Assembly (NCBI GenBank): GCA_029858845.1
Contig: JAOUEG010000010.1
Span: 1-17,480 of the forward strand
Source of the DNA: Chloroflexota bacterium
GTDB taxonomy: Bacteria > Chloroflexota > Limnocylindria > Limnocylindrales > CSP1-4
Length of the DNA stretch: 17,480 nucleotides
Reading direction: 5' to 3'
This document shows, piece after piece, positions 1 through 6,865 of the stretch. The position numbers were made by a program, and so were the translations under genes. The notes beneath the pieces were generated by a model. It made no database searches and had not been told where the DNA came from. It was given only the letters and a program-made list of their open reading frames with translations. Numbering within the stretch: position 1 is the stretch's first letter; each line of letters opens with the position of its first letter.

Positions 1-580
1 CAAGCGAATTGAACTTCTCGGGGAACTTCAGGAACTCGACGACCTCCTGGAGCTCGGTCTTGGCCTCGTCCACCCCGGCGACGTCCGAGAACGTCACGAC
101 GGTCTTGTTGCCCAGGAACATGCGCGCCCGGCTCTTGCCGAAACTGAGCGCCTGGTTGTTGGTGCCCTGTGCCTGGCGCATCATGAAGAAGATGAAGCCG
201 CCGATGATGAGCAACGGCAGGACGGCAGTGAGCAGCAGGCCCAACCACGACGTATCCGGTGCCGGCTCGGCGGAATAGACGTTCGAAGCAAGCGTCTGGC
301 CACCCTGTTGGGCAGCCGCCTGCATGTCACCGAACACATCCTGGAGGACGCTCGGGACGGTGACCTGGTACGTCTCGTTCGTCGACTTGAGCTCGACTTC
401 CAGCGTCGTGCCCTGCTGGACGACCGAATCCACCTGGCCGGCTTGGACCTGCGCCAGGAACTCCGAATACCCCTTGGTGTTCGGGGTCGAGGTCGATGAG
501 ATCCACGTGAACAGCAGTGCGGCCGTCCCAACCACGAGGACCAGCATCACGATGCCGTTGCGGAAGAACTTCGGGTTCAA
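1..580 (-). CDS. ftsH: ATP-dependent zinc metalloprotease FtsH, N-terminal part (cut by window start)
   Basis: The 193 residues visible are the N-terminus of FtsH, the membrane-anchored AAA+ protease that degrades misfolded membrane and regulatory proteins. A first membrane segment spans about residues 10-27, an extracytoplasmic domain runs to about 110, and a second membrane segment spans about 112-134. The conserved linker into the AAA domain follows, with FGKSRARMF near 148-155 and VTFSDVAGVDEAK near 162-174. The ATPase and HExxH protease domains lie outside the window. I place the start at TTG 580-578: MNPKFFRN follows it, and a GGAGG site (588-592) sits 7 nt upstream. No ATG gives this N-terminus. 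The upstream neighbour in transcription order is the CAU tRNA, separated by about 200 nt with a possible terminator and a -10 hexamer, so ftsH probably has its own promoter. Confidence 0.95.
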   Translation of the reverse strand, partial: MNPKFFRNGIVMLVLVVGTAALLFTWISSTSTPNTKGYSEFLAQVQAGQVDSVVQQGTTLEVELKSTNETYQVTVPSVLQDVFGDMQAAAQQGGQTLASNVYSAEPAPDTSWLGLLLTAVLPLLIIGGFIFFMMRQAQGTNNQALSFGKSRARMFLGNKTVVTFSDVAGVDEAKTELQEVVEFLKFPEKFNSL

Positions 581-587
581 GAGGGAG

Positions 588-592
588 CCTCC
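588..592 (-). promoter_or_regulatory. Shine-Dalgarno site that fixes the TTG start of ftsH
   Basis: On the minus strand GGAGG lies 7 nt before the TTG at 580-578. It is the only good ribosome site near the FtsH N-terminus and supports a TTG start. Confidence 0.75.
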
Positions 593-632
593 GGGGTGAA
601 CGGACGCCGACCCTGCGGCATCACGTGCTGTG

Positions 633-638
633 AGTATA
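633..638 (-). promoter_or_regulatory. Candidate -10 element of ftsH promoter
   Basis: The minus strand reads TATACT here (5 of 6 to TATAAT), about 52 nt upstream of the TTG start. It would give a leader of roughly 45 nt that includes the GGAGG site. I see no good -35 hexamer 16-18 nt upstream, so this rests on the -10 alone. Confidence 0.4.
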
Positions 639-744
639 GCGGTGAGGAGGCCGATACCCCCGTGGCCGATCCTGCCCGCCATCCATCCCTACGCACGGAA
701 ACCGCCGCCGGATGGCGGATCGCCGCGAAGGTGAAGGAATCGAA

Positions 745-772
745 ACGACCCCCCGGTGGTCCGAGAGGTCGT
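745..772 (-). terminator. Possible terminator after the CAU tRNA
   Basis: About 15 nt beyond the tRNA 3' end, the minus strand can fold ACGACC against GGTCGT, with an inner CGG/CCG pair around an ACCA loop. A moderately T-rich stretch (TTTCGATTCCTTC) follows. The stem is interrupted by internal loops, so it is weaker than a classic intrinsic terminator. Confidence 0.4.
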
Positions 773-786
773 CCCTGAGTTCGATT

Positions 787-861
787 TGGTAGCGGAGGGC
801 GGATTTGAACCACCGACCAAGGGCTTATGAGTCCCCTGCTCTACCACTGAGCTACTCCGCC
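787..861 (-). tRNA. tRNA with CAU anticodon (probably elongator Met; Ile2 not excluded)
   Basis: The 75-nt minus-strand sequence folds as a full cloverleaf: acceptor GGCGGAG/CTCCGCT, D stem GCTC/GAGC, anticodon loop CTCATAA with CAT at 829-827, T stem GGTGG/CCGCC around TTCAAAT, discriminator A and an encoded CCA. It is not an initiator, because it lacks the mismatched first acceptor pair and the GGG/CCC anticodon-stem signature. G1 pairs with U72 as a wobble, and the last anticodon-stem position is an A31-G39 mismatch. A CAU anticodon serves both elongator Met and TilS-modified Ile2; the acceptor stem looks more like bacterial elongator Met tRNAs, but I cannot decide this firmly. Confidence 0.96.
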
Positions 862-870
862 GCGCCCCCG

Positions 871-876
871 ATTCTA
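871..876 (-). promoter_or_regulatory. Candidate -10 element of the tRNA promoter
   Basis: The minus strand reads TAGAAT (5 of 6 to TATAAT), ending 9 nt before the mature tRNA 5' end, a suitable position for a short 5' leader. No convincing -35 is visible. Confidence 0.4.
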
Positions 877-901
877 CCGCACCCCCGCGAGACCTGGCCA
901 C

Positions 902-927
902 CCTCCCACGAGTGGCCGCGAGGGAGG
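902..927 (-). terminator. Possible hairpin terminator of the carbonic anhydrase gene
   Basis: Just after the carbonic anhydrase stop, the minus strand has CCTCCC and GGGAGG, a perfect 6-bp stem with a 14-nt loop. A competing stem (GGCCAC 896-901 with GTGGCC 912-917) overlaps it. There is no U-tract, so it is at best a non-canonical terminator. Confidence 0.3.
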
Positions 928-931
928 CGCC

Positions 932-1456
932 TCACGCTCGATCGACCTCATGGAGTCGACCGGTGGCGACATCGAAGATGAGCCCGTGGACCGGCACGTC
1001 AAGGAGCAATGGATGCTCCCGGAGGACGGCCACCTGGGCCAGCAGATTGGCCTGCAGGTCAGCGAAGCTCCCGAAGTCGACGCGGATCTCGCCCGCGTCC
1101 ACGCCCACGGACGCACCCAGGGAATCGCGCAACGCATCCTCGTCGGCCCCGTGCAGGCCGCAGCCGGTGTGCTGGATCACGACGACCTCGTTCGTGCCCA
1201 GCAGCTGCTGGCTCACGATGAGCGAGCGGATCACGTCGTCCGTCGCCAGGCCTCCCGCGTTGCGGATGATGTGGGCATCTCCCGTACGCAGGCCGAGCGC
1301 CTCCTCCACGTCCAGCCGGGCGTCCATGCACGCGACGATCGCCAGTCCCGAAAGGGGTGCTGCGGTGAGCGCCGACCGGTCGAAGGCCTCGGTGTAGCGC
1401 TCGTTCTCGGCGAGCAGGCGGGCGTATTCGCGACCGCCCCCCGGAACATGTCCCAT
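932..1456 (-). CDS. Beta-class carbonic anhydrase
   Basis: This 174-residue protein should catalyse reversible hydration of CO2 to bicarbonate with one zinc per subunit. The beta-class ligand pattern is complete: Cys43 and the Asp45-Arg47 dyad in ACMDAR, then His96 and Cys99 in HTGC. The segment between them (RNAGGLATDDVIRSL) is typical of the small cytosolic subtype near 160-175 residues seen in actinobacteria and related groups. The start at ATG 1456 is the first of the reading frame; a purine-rich GGGAG is very close to it, so initiation may depend on coupling to the ftsB-like gene 46 nt upstream. The tRNA lies downstream on the same strand. Family and catalytic residues are seen directly; the physiological role (pH or supply of bicarbonate to carboxylases) is inferred. 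Confidence 0.93.
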   Translation of the reverse strand: MGHVPGGGREYARLLAENERYTEAFDRSALTAAPLSGLAIVACMDARLDVEEALGLRTGDAHIIRNAGGLATDDVIRSLIVSQQLLGTNEVVVIQHTGCGLHGADEDALRDSLGASVGVDAGEIRVDFGSFADLQANLLAQVAVLREHPLLLDVPVHGLIFDVATGRLHEVDRA

Positions 1457-1502
1457 GCTCCCGACCGCCGGCGTCAGTCGAGTCGGATGGCGTGTTCGGC
1501 CA

Positions 1503-2030
1503 TCATTCGGATGGTCCGAACAGGACCGTCAGCCAGCGCTCGAGAGGCGAGATGCCGACCGCATCCGCGCCGACCCGGACCGCGGCGGATCCGGGTGCGT
1601 CGGGCGCCAAGGCGGGCGCGTCCGGCGCCAACGTGAATGCCACCTCGCGGGGTGATCCGAGCCCATAGGCGCGGGCCTGTTGCTCGACGTACCGCTGGCG
1701 ACCGATGAGGTCCAGCTCGCGCTGCAGCGAGGCGACCTCGAACCGGAGCCCGACGTTCCCGGCAGAGATCTCATCGGCGTGGGCGGTCGCCGCGGATGCC
1801 GCACCGACCTGGCGGACGAAGACGATCACGATCCAGGCAGCAAGGATCCCGCTGACGATGGCGGCCATGCGACGCCGCGTGATGCCCGCGATGGGCAGCG
1901 CTGCGAGTCCAGGCTCGGGCGTTCCGTCCACGGCGGTTGGATCGATCGCTCCGTCCGCCTCGATGGGCAAGTCGGTCGGATCGGGAGCGTCGGCGGCGTC
2001 GGGCGGCGTGGGGCGTAGCCGATGCAGCAT
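1503..2030 (-). CDS. FtsB/DivIC-like septum formation initiator protein
   Basis: This 175-residue protein has a proline- and aspartate-rich cytoplasmic tail (about 1-52), one membrane helix (about 55-78, ITRRRMAAIVSGILAAW onward), a coiled coil (about 83-122) and the motif RYVEQQARAYGLGSPREVAF that is typical of FtsB/DivIC. Family members pair with FtsL/DivIB homologues and help switch on septal cell-wall synthesis at the division site. The tail before the helix is longer than in E. coli FtsB. The frame stays open to 2180, but I choose ATG 2030: residues before it look random and a TTGACA-N17-TACGCT promoter points exactly at this ATG. No Shine-Dalgarno site precedes it, so the mRNA is probably leaderless. 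Division assignment is by architecture; exact orthology to FtsB versus DivIC is not settled. Confidence 0.82.
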   Translation of the reverse strand: MLHRLRPTPPDAADAPDPTDLPIEADGAIDPTAVDGTPEPGLAALPIAGITRRRMAAIVSGILAAWIVIVFVRQVGAASAATAHADEISAGNVGLRFEVASLQRELDLIGRQRYVEQQARAYGLGSPREVAFTLAPDAPALAPDAPGSAAVRVGADAVGISPLERWLTVLFGPSE

Positions 2031-2037
2031 CGCGGGG

Positions 2038-2066
2038 AGCGTAGCTACGTGTAGCTGGCGTGTCAA
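2038..2066 (-). promoter_or_regulatory. Sigma70-type promoter of the ftsB-like gene, leaderless
   Basis: The minus strand has a perfect TTGACA at 2066-2061, a 17-nt spacer and TACGCT at 2043-2038. The expected start of transcription falls at about 2030-2032, at or within two bases of the ATG. Confidence 0.65.
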
Positions 2067-2075
2067 CCGCGTTCT

Positions 2076-2096
2076 CGTGACAGCCAACCTGTCACG
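2076..2096. repeat. Perfect 8-bp inverted repeat in the divergent intergenic region (candidate operator)
   Basis: CGTGACAG and CTGTCACG are exact reverse complements separated by CCAAC. The site lies about 45-65 nt upstream of the inferred ftsB-like transcription start and about 33-53 nt upstream of the inferred mrfA start. That position suits a regulator of one or both genes. It could instead be a chance palindrome. Confidence 0.5.
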
Positions 2097-2116
2097 CACG
2101 TGGGCCAACGTCACGC

Positions 2117-2122
2117 TAGACT
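2117..2122 (+). promoter_or_regulatory. Candidate -10 element for mrfAB
   Basis: TAGACT sits 42 nt before the ATG at 2164, which would put transcription start near 2129. No clear -35 is found at 16-18 nt. The LexA-like palindrome begins about 4 nt after the inferred start. Confidence 0.4.
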
Positions 2123-2132
2123 GCGCCTCATT

Positions 2133-2148
2133 CCGAACATCTGTTCGG
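2133..2148. promoter_or_regulatory. LexA-like SOS box upstream of mrfAB
   Basis: CCGAACA-TC-TGTTCGG is a perfect 7+2+7 palindrome. Its core CGAAC-N4-GTTCG equals the core recognised by LexA of Bacillus subtilis and mycobacteria (CGAACRNRYGTTYC-type; one inner base departs from the R/Y rule). It lies 15 nt before the start codon of a DNA repair operon and just downstream of a -10 candidate, a position where a repressor would block transcription. Confidence 0.65.
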
Positions 2149-2163
2149 TTCCTCAAGCTGGAT

Positions 2164-4473
2164 ATGCCACCGATGCGCACCTATGCCCCCGCCGATGCCC
2201 CGTCCGTCCTCGCCCGCCTCCTTGACGAGCCGTCGCTTGCCCGTGGCGTCGTGCACCATGCCGTCATCCCGCAACGGGCGGCGACGTTCGCACCGATGCC
2301 CGAGTGGCTCGATCCACGGATCGTCAGCGGGCTGGCGGATCGTGGCATCGACCAGCTGTACACGCACCAGGCCGAGGCGGTGGAATCCGTCCATCGCGGC
2401 GAGGATGTCGTCGTCGTCACGCCGACGGCATCGGGCAAGACGCTGTGCTACGCGCTGCCGACGCTCCAGTCGATCGCGGACGATCCGTCGGCGCGAGCGC
2501 TCTTCCTGTTCCCTACCAAGGCTCTCGGCCAGGACCAGGTGGCTGAATTCGGTGAGCTGTCGGCCGCGGCCGGACTATCCATCCTCACGTCGACCTATGA
2601 CGGCGACACACCGGCCCCGATCCGGTCGGCCATCCGTTCGGCAGGGCAGGTCGTGGTCACCAACCCGGACATGCTCCACTCCGCGATCCTGCCGCACCAC
2701 ACGAAGTGGTTCCAGCTGTTCGAACAGCTCAAGGTCATCGTGATCGACGAGCTCCACACCTATCGTGGCGTGTTCGGGGGACACGTGGCCAACGTCCTGC
2801 GACGACTCCTCCGGATCTGCGCCCACTACGGCAGCAGGCCGGTCATCGTGTGCTGCTCCGCGACGATCGGCAATCCCGGTGGTCTGGCCGCGATGCTCAC
2901 CGGACGGTCGGCTCGGCTCGTGGACCGCAACGGAGCCCCGGCGGGCGAGCGTCACGTGCTCCTGGTCGATCCTCCGATCATGGAACCGGCCAGCGGGGCG
3001 CGGAGCTCCGCGGCAACCCTCGCCCAGCGATGGGCCCTGCCCTTCCTGCGGGCCGGCCGCCAGACGATCGTGTTCGGTCGCTCGCGGGTCGCCGTCGAGA
3101 TCCTGCTCACGGGACTGCGCGAATCGCTCCGCGAGAGCTACGGACCGCGGTCCCGCGTCCGCGGCTATCGCGGCGGCTACCTGCCCACGGAGCGGCGCGC
3201 CATCGAGCGAGGCCTCCGCGACGGCGAGATCCTCGGCGTGGTCGCGACGAACGCCCTCGAACTGGGGGTGGACATCGGACGGCTGGACGTGGCCGTCCTT
3301 GCCGGCTACCCGGGATCGGTGGCCGCCACGTGGCAGCAGTTCGGACGGGCCGGTCGCCGACAGGGGACGAGCGTGGCGGTGCTCGTTGCATCCGGCTCAC
3401 CCGTGGACCAGTACGTCATCCACCATCCGGGATTCCTGCTCGACAACACGCCGGAAGAGGCCCGGCTGGATCCGGACAATCTGCACGTCCTGCTTGCCCA
3501 TCTCAGGGCGGCGACGTTCGAGTTGCCATTCGAACCGGGCGAAGTGTTCGGACCGGGTCCCGCCGACGACCTGCTGGCCTTCCTCGCGGAGGAGCGTCAT
3601 GTCCGGCAGGCCGACGACGGCCGCTGGTACTGGTCCAGCGAGAACTTCCCGGCCTCGGAGATCTCCCTTCGAGCGGCGGCCCCGGAGAACGTCGTGATCA
3701 TCGACACGACGCCGGACCGGCCACGCGTCCTCGGCGAGGTGGATCTGTTCAGCGCCCAGGTGCTCGTCCACGAGCGCGCGATCTACATCCACGAATCTGT
3801 TCAGTACTACGTCGACCGACTCGAGTGGGGCGAGCGCAAGGCCTACGTCCATCGCGTGGACGTGGATCACTACACCTACGCGAACCGTGCGGTGACCCTC
3901 AAGCCCCTCGAGATCTTTGCTGAGGCGCCGGCGACCGGCGGTCGCAAGATCCACGGCGAGGTGATGGTGGCCAGCCTGGTCACCCTGTTCAAGAAGCTCA
4001 AGTTCCTGACGGATGAGAACGTGGGCTGGGGTCCCATCGATCTGCCCGAGCTGGAGCTGCAGACGACCGCGTACTGGTTGACGGCGGAGAGCGTGCGGGG
4101 AACATGGCGTCGGGACGACCTCGATGTCGCCTTGCTCGGCGCGGGGCGCGCCATCCAGACCGTCGCCGCCGTCCTGTTGATGGGCGATCCGCGCGATCTG
4201 GGCCTGGTCACGCAGGTCCGGTCTCCCCATGCCGAGCAGCCGACCATCTACCTGTATGAAGCCGTTCCCGGCGGAATCGGCCTGGCCGAGCGGCTCTGGC
4301 AGCGCCACGCGGAACTCGTGGCCGGCGCCGCCGATCTGATCTCCGCCTGCTCGTGCGACGGCGGATGCCCCGCCTGCACGGGACCCCGCCTGGAACCGGG
4401 CGTGGATGCCAAGGCCCTGGCGCTGCGCCTCCTTGCCGAGCTCGGAGCCGACGCCGGGTCGCTCGCGAGATGA
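2164..4473 (+). CDS. mrfA: MrfA-type DNA repair helicase (YprA/DUF1998 family)
   Basis: The 769-residue protein aligns by eye along its whole length with B. subtilis YprA/MrfA, a 3'-5' helicase needed for excision repair of mitomycin C damage. Seen here: THQ near 67-69, Walker A TPTASGKT 86-93, DEAH-type box DELH 195-198, SAT 232-234, helicase C domain with RGYRGGYLPTERR and NALELGVDIG (363-372), motif VI QQFGRAGRR 391-399, and a C-terminal DUF1998 with a four-cysteine metal site C729, C731, C735, C738. Many blocks, such as TNPDMLHSAILPHHTKW and DELHTYRGVFG, match the Bacillus protein almost exactly. The frame is open far upstream to 1705, but that part overlaps the division gene; ATG 2164 or ATG 2173 is the start, neither with a good ribosome site. 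The stop overlaps the mrfB ATG as ATGA. Confidence 0.93.
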   Translation: MPPMRTYAPADAPSVLARLLDEPSLARGVVHHAVIPQRAATFAPMPEWLDPRIVSGLADRGIDQLYTHQAEAVESVHRGEDVVVVTPTASGKTLCYALPTLQSIADDPSARALFLFPTKALGQDQVAEFGELSAAAGLSILTSTYDGDTPAPIRSAIRSAGQVVVTNPDMLHSAILPHHTKWFQLFEQLKVIVIDELHTYRGVFGGHVANVLRRLLRICAHYGSRPVIVCCSATIGNPGGLAAMLTGRSARLVDRNGAPAGERHVLLVDPPIMEPASGARSSAATLAQRWALPFLRAGRQTIVFGRSRVAVEILLTGLRESLRESYGPRSRVRGYRGGYLPTERRAIERGLRDGEILGVVATNALELGVDIGRLDVAVLAGYPGSVAATWQQFGRAGRRQGTSVAVLVASGSPVDQYVIHHPGFLLDNTPEEARLDPDNLHVLLAHLRAATFELPFEPGEVFGPGPADDLLAFLAEERHVRQADDGRWYWSSENFPASEISLRAAAPENVVIIDTTPDRPRVLGEVDLFSAQVLVHERAIYIHESVQYYVDRLEWGERKAYVHRVDVDHYTYANRAVTLKPLEIFAEAPATGGRKIHGEVMVASLVTLFKKLKFLTDENVGWGPIDLPELELQTTAYWLTAESVRGTWRRDDLDVALLGAGRAIQTVAAVLLMGDPRDLGLVTQVRSPHAEQPTIYLYEAVPGGIGLAERLWQRHAELVAGAADLISACSCDGGCPACTGPRLEPGVDAKALALRLLAELGADAGSLAR

Positions 4474-6059
4474 CCTTGCCGGCGACACGCCCGTCGGACG
4501 ACCTCGCCCGACGTTTGGAGCGATTCCGAGCGGGCCGTCTGGACCGTGGCCGTCCGGACGGTCTCCTGCCGCACCGACCGATCGGGTCCGCGGAGCTGGC
4601 CGATCGACTCGCGACCACACTCGAGGGTGAGGTGATCCAGGGTCCGACGGGTCGATTCGTCCGGATCGAACGGGAGGCCGTCACGATCGCGGTGGACCGC
4701 GACCGGCTGGCAAGCCTGCCGGGCCAGCCCCAACCGGATCGGCCGCTCGTCTGCCTGGACACGGAAACGACCGGGCTCGCCACCGCCGCCGGGACGGTCG
4801 CGTTCTGCGTCGGCCTTGGTTGGTGGCATGGCATGTCGTTCCGCCAGGTTCAGCTCCTGCTCCCGGATCATTCCGACGAGGCGGCCCTCCTCGAAGAGCT
4901 CGGCCGGCACATCCCGCCGAATGCCTGGCTTGTGACCTACAACGGCCGCGGCTTCGACTGGCCGTTGCTGGTGGCCCGCTACCGCCTGGCGCGACGGGAT
5001 GCGCCGATGCACGACGGACACCTTGACCTGCTTCCGATCGTCCGTCGCCTGTTCCGCCATCGGATGCCTGATGCCCGGCTGCGAACGGCCGAGGAGTTCC
5101 TGCTGGGGATGGTCCGTCACGATGACGTCGACGGTTGGGAGATCCCCGCCCGCTACCTGGGATTCCTGCGCGGCGGGCCGGCGCATCCGCTGCTCGCGGT
5201 CGTGCGCCACAACCATGAGGACGTCCGCTCGCTGGCGCGGATCATCGCACTCCTGGATGCCGACTACGCATCCTCCGACGCGCGCCGATCGGTGCCCGCC
5301 GGCGACCTCGCGGGCCTCGCCCGCGCATTCGTCCGTATCCGTCGTCCGGAGGATGCCCTCGCCTGCCTTGAGGAGGCCCTGGAGCGTGATCGCTCCAGTG
5401 GATCGCGCTCGCCCGTGGGCCTGGGCGGACGTCGGTCGACCACCCAGTCGACGCCGTGGTGGTCGCCGCACACCGTGGCAGATTTCGGCGGGCCGCCGCG
5501 ACCTGCCAACTCGGATGCCCTTGCTGCGCGGCGCGCCGCGTTCGACGTCCCCTGGGACATGGAGCGGATCGCCGTGGACCGGGCCCATCTGCTCCGCCGG
5601 CTGGGCCGCCATGGCGCCTCCGAGGAAGCCTGGACGGCGCTCACGGCCGGCCCAGGGCGCACACCTGTCCTGGCCTGGATCGAGGTTGCCAAGCTGCGCG
5701 AGCATCGCCTTGGCGATCGGGCCGGCGCTCTCGCGGCGGCACAGGCTGGCCTGATGGCAGCGGAGCGGCGTCGTTCGTCCGGCATGCCGGAGCCGCGCAT
5801 GGAAGCGGACTTGCTGCGACGGATCGCGCGCCTGCGTCGCCCGCGTGGATCAGCTCGGCGGCGGATCCGTCCGCACCTGGGTCCCTTCGCTCATGACGAA
5901 CCGACGCACCCGCTCACGGACCGCGCGCGTGCGAACGGACGCCAGGTCCGGCACGCCGGAGAGACCGACGCGCTCCACGGCAAGGGATCCAGCAGCGGCG
6001 GCGAACCGGAGGTCCGCGCCCAGGCGGCGTCGCAGCAGCCCGGCCAGGGACGGTCGTAG
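4470..6059 (+). CDS. mrfB: MrfB-type DEDDh exonuclease with TPR-like C-terminus
   Basis: This is the nuclease partner of MrfA (B. subtilis YprB/MrfB). DEDDh catalytic residues are visible: Asp97 and Glu99 in CLDTETTGL, Asp163 in LVTYNGRGFDWP, and His247 with Asp251 in RHNHEDV. Helical repeat-like segments follow (about 281-307 and 365-432), resembling the C-terminal part of MrfB. The ATG at 4470 overlaps the mrfA stop, so both are probably made from one mRNA with coupled translation. At 529 residues it is much longer than the roughly 410-residue Bacillus protein. Part of the excess is a Ser/Pro-rich insert (about 308-350). The last 70 residues or so, after RIARLRRPRG, are low complexity and lie antisense to the conserved end of pfkB, so the true or ancestral end may be near 5850-5900. 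Confidence 0.87.
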   Translation: MTLPATRPSDDLARRLERFRAGRLDRGRPDGLLPHRPIGSAELADRLATTLEGEVIQGPTGRFVRIEREAVTIAVDRDRLASLPGQPQPDRPLVCLDTETTGLATAAGTVAFCVGLGWWHGMSFRQVQLLLPDHSDEAALLEELGRHIPPNAWLVTYNGRGFDWPLLVARYRLARRDAPMHDGHLDLLPIVRRLFRHRMPDARLRTAEEFLLGMVRHDDVDGWEIPARYLGFLRGGPAHPLLAVVRHNHEDVRSLARIIALLDADYASSDARRSVPAGDLAGLARAFVRIRRPEDALACLEEALERDRSSGSRSPVGLGGRRSTTQSTPWWSPHTVADFGGPPRPANSDALAARRAAFDVPWDMERIAVDRAHLLRRLGRHGASEEAWTALTAGPGRTPVLAWIEVAKLREHRLGDRAGALAAAQAGLMAAERRRSSGMPEPRMEADLLRRIARLRRPRGSARRRIRPHLGPFAHDEPTHPLTDRARANGRQVRHAGETDALHGKGSSSGGEPEVRAQAASQQPGQGRS

Positions 6060-6815
6060 GGTCACGGCGACCAACGCTGCCAGGAACGTGTCGCCGGCAC
6101 CGGTGGGATCGACTTCGGACTCGGTCTCGGTCGGCAGGTACCGCAGCGATCCGGTCGGGCCATCGGCTCCGACGCTGACAAGGAGACCTCCCCGATGACC
6201 CTGGGTGACCAGGAGGCGCGCCCCGTCATGGAGGTGACCGGTCAGCGTCGCGACCGAGGTCTCGTCATCCACGTCCTGCTGGCTGACGCCGACGATGTCG
6301 GCCCGGCGGATGAGCTTGCGCTCGGATGGCGCGAGGAGCCCCACCGGCCGCCCGGGCCGAAGTTGCCGGAGCATGCCCTGCCAGCCGACGGCGACGAGCG
6401 CTGAGTCGCCGACGACGGCCAGCCAGTCGTCACCGATCTCGCCGGCAACCGGCGTGAAGGACCAGCCTCGGGCACGTAGCCAGGATTCGGGCACGAGAAC
6501 CGGGTCGAGGGAATCGCCGACGCTCACGGCGGTCTGCCGGCGCCCCCCCGGGGTCTCGACATTGTGGAAGACCGGTCCCTCGCGCAGCGGAACGATGAGC
6601 AGGTCCACACCGGCAGAACGGAGACCGTCCAGTTCATGCGCCTGTGCCGCAGCCTGATCGGCACCGACGACGGCCGCCGTCCGGAGGCCGAGGCGCGCGG
6701 TCGTGAGCGCCGCGTAGGTGACGCCTCCGCCGAGTCGCCACCCACGGATGTCGTCCGATGCCACGTCGCGCGAGGCCGAGCCGACGTGAACGACATCGAT
6801 CGACGCGGGGCTCAT
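5850..6815 (-). CDS. PfkB-family carbohydrate (ribokinase-like) kinase
   Basis: The 321-residue protein has both PfkB signatures: an N-terminal Gly-Gly motif in WRLGGGVTYAAL (about 27-37) that closes over the sugar, and DPTGAGDTF at 236-244 with catalytic base Asp242 and the anion hole. It should phosphorylate a sugar, nucleoside or sugar-like alcohol using ATP; the substrate cannot be read from the sequence. The start ATG 6815 has a strong GGAGG at 6824-6820, four bases away. It is a lone gene: mrfB converges on it with a 210-nt overlap and an acidic-protein gene diverges from it. The C-terminus (GVPDLASVRTRAVRERV) looks normal for the family, which favours this gene over mrfB as the real user of the shared DNA. 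Confidence 0.87.
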   Translation of the reverse strand: MSPASIDVVHVGSASRDVASDDIRGWRLGGGVTYAALTTARLGLRTAAVVGADQAAAQAHELDGLRSAGVDLLIVPLREGPVFHNVETPGGRRQTAVSVGDSLDPVLVPESWLRARGWSFTPVAGEIGDDWLAVVGDSALVAVGWQGMLRQLRPGRPVGLLAPSERKLIRRADIVGVSQQDVDDETSVATLTGHLHDGARLLVTQGHRGGLLVSVGADGPTGSLRYLPTETESEVDPTGAGDTFLAALVAVTLRPSLAGLLRRRLGADLRFAAAAGSLAVERVGLSGVPDLASVRTRAVRERVRRFVMSEGTQVRTDPPPS

Positions 6816-6830
6816 GACACCTCCCGGGCG

Positions 6831-6836
6831 TATACT
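6831..6836 (+). promoter_or_regulatory. Candidate -10 element for the acidic hypothetical gene
   Basis: TATACT (5 of 6 to TATAAT) lies 29 nt before the GTG at 6866. Transcription would start near 6843 and the short leader would include GAGG at 6851-6854. The core GTATAC is self-complementary, but use on the minus strand would start pfkB inside its own ribosome site. Confidence 0.45.
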
Positions 6837-6865
6837 GCGCGACTCGCATCGAGGTTGAAGCCGCC

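Noticed and set aside
1474..1506. Ten-codon ORF overlapping the ftsB-like stop as ATGA (minus strand)
   Set aside because: Too short to support. It may only help couple translation to the carbonic anhydrase gene, and there is no evidence of a functional peptide.
1705..2163. Upstream extension of the mrfA frame
   Set aside because: This part overlaps the ftsB-like gene and its promoter, and the residues do not resemble MrfA. ATG 2164 or 2173 fits the known N-terminus.
3397..5705. 407- and 485-codon minus-strand open frames
   Set aside because: Antisense to mrfA and mrfB, which match known proteins over their whole length.
6829..6834. TATACG on the minus strand as a pfkB promoter
   Set aside because: Transcription would start inside the GGAGG ribosome site of pfkB. 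The palindromic GTATAC core is better explained as the plus-strand -10 of the acidic-protein gene.
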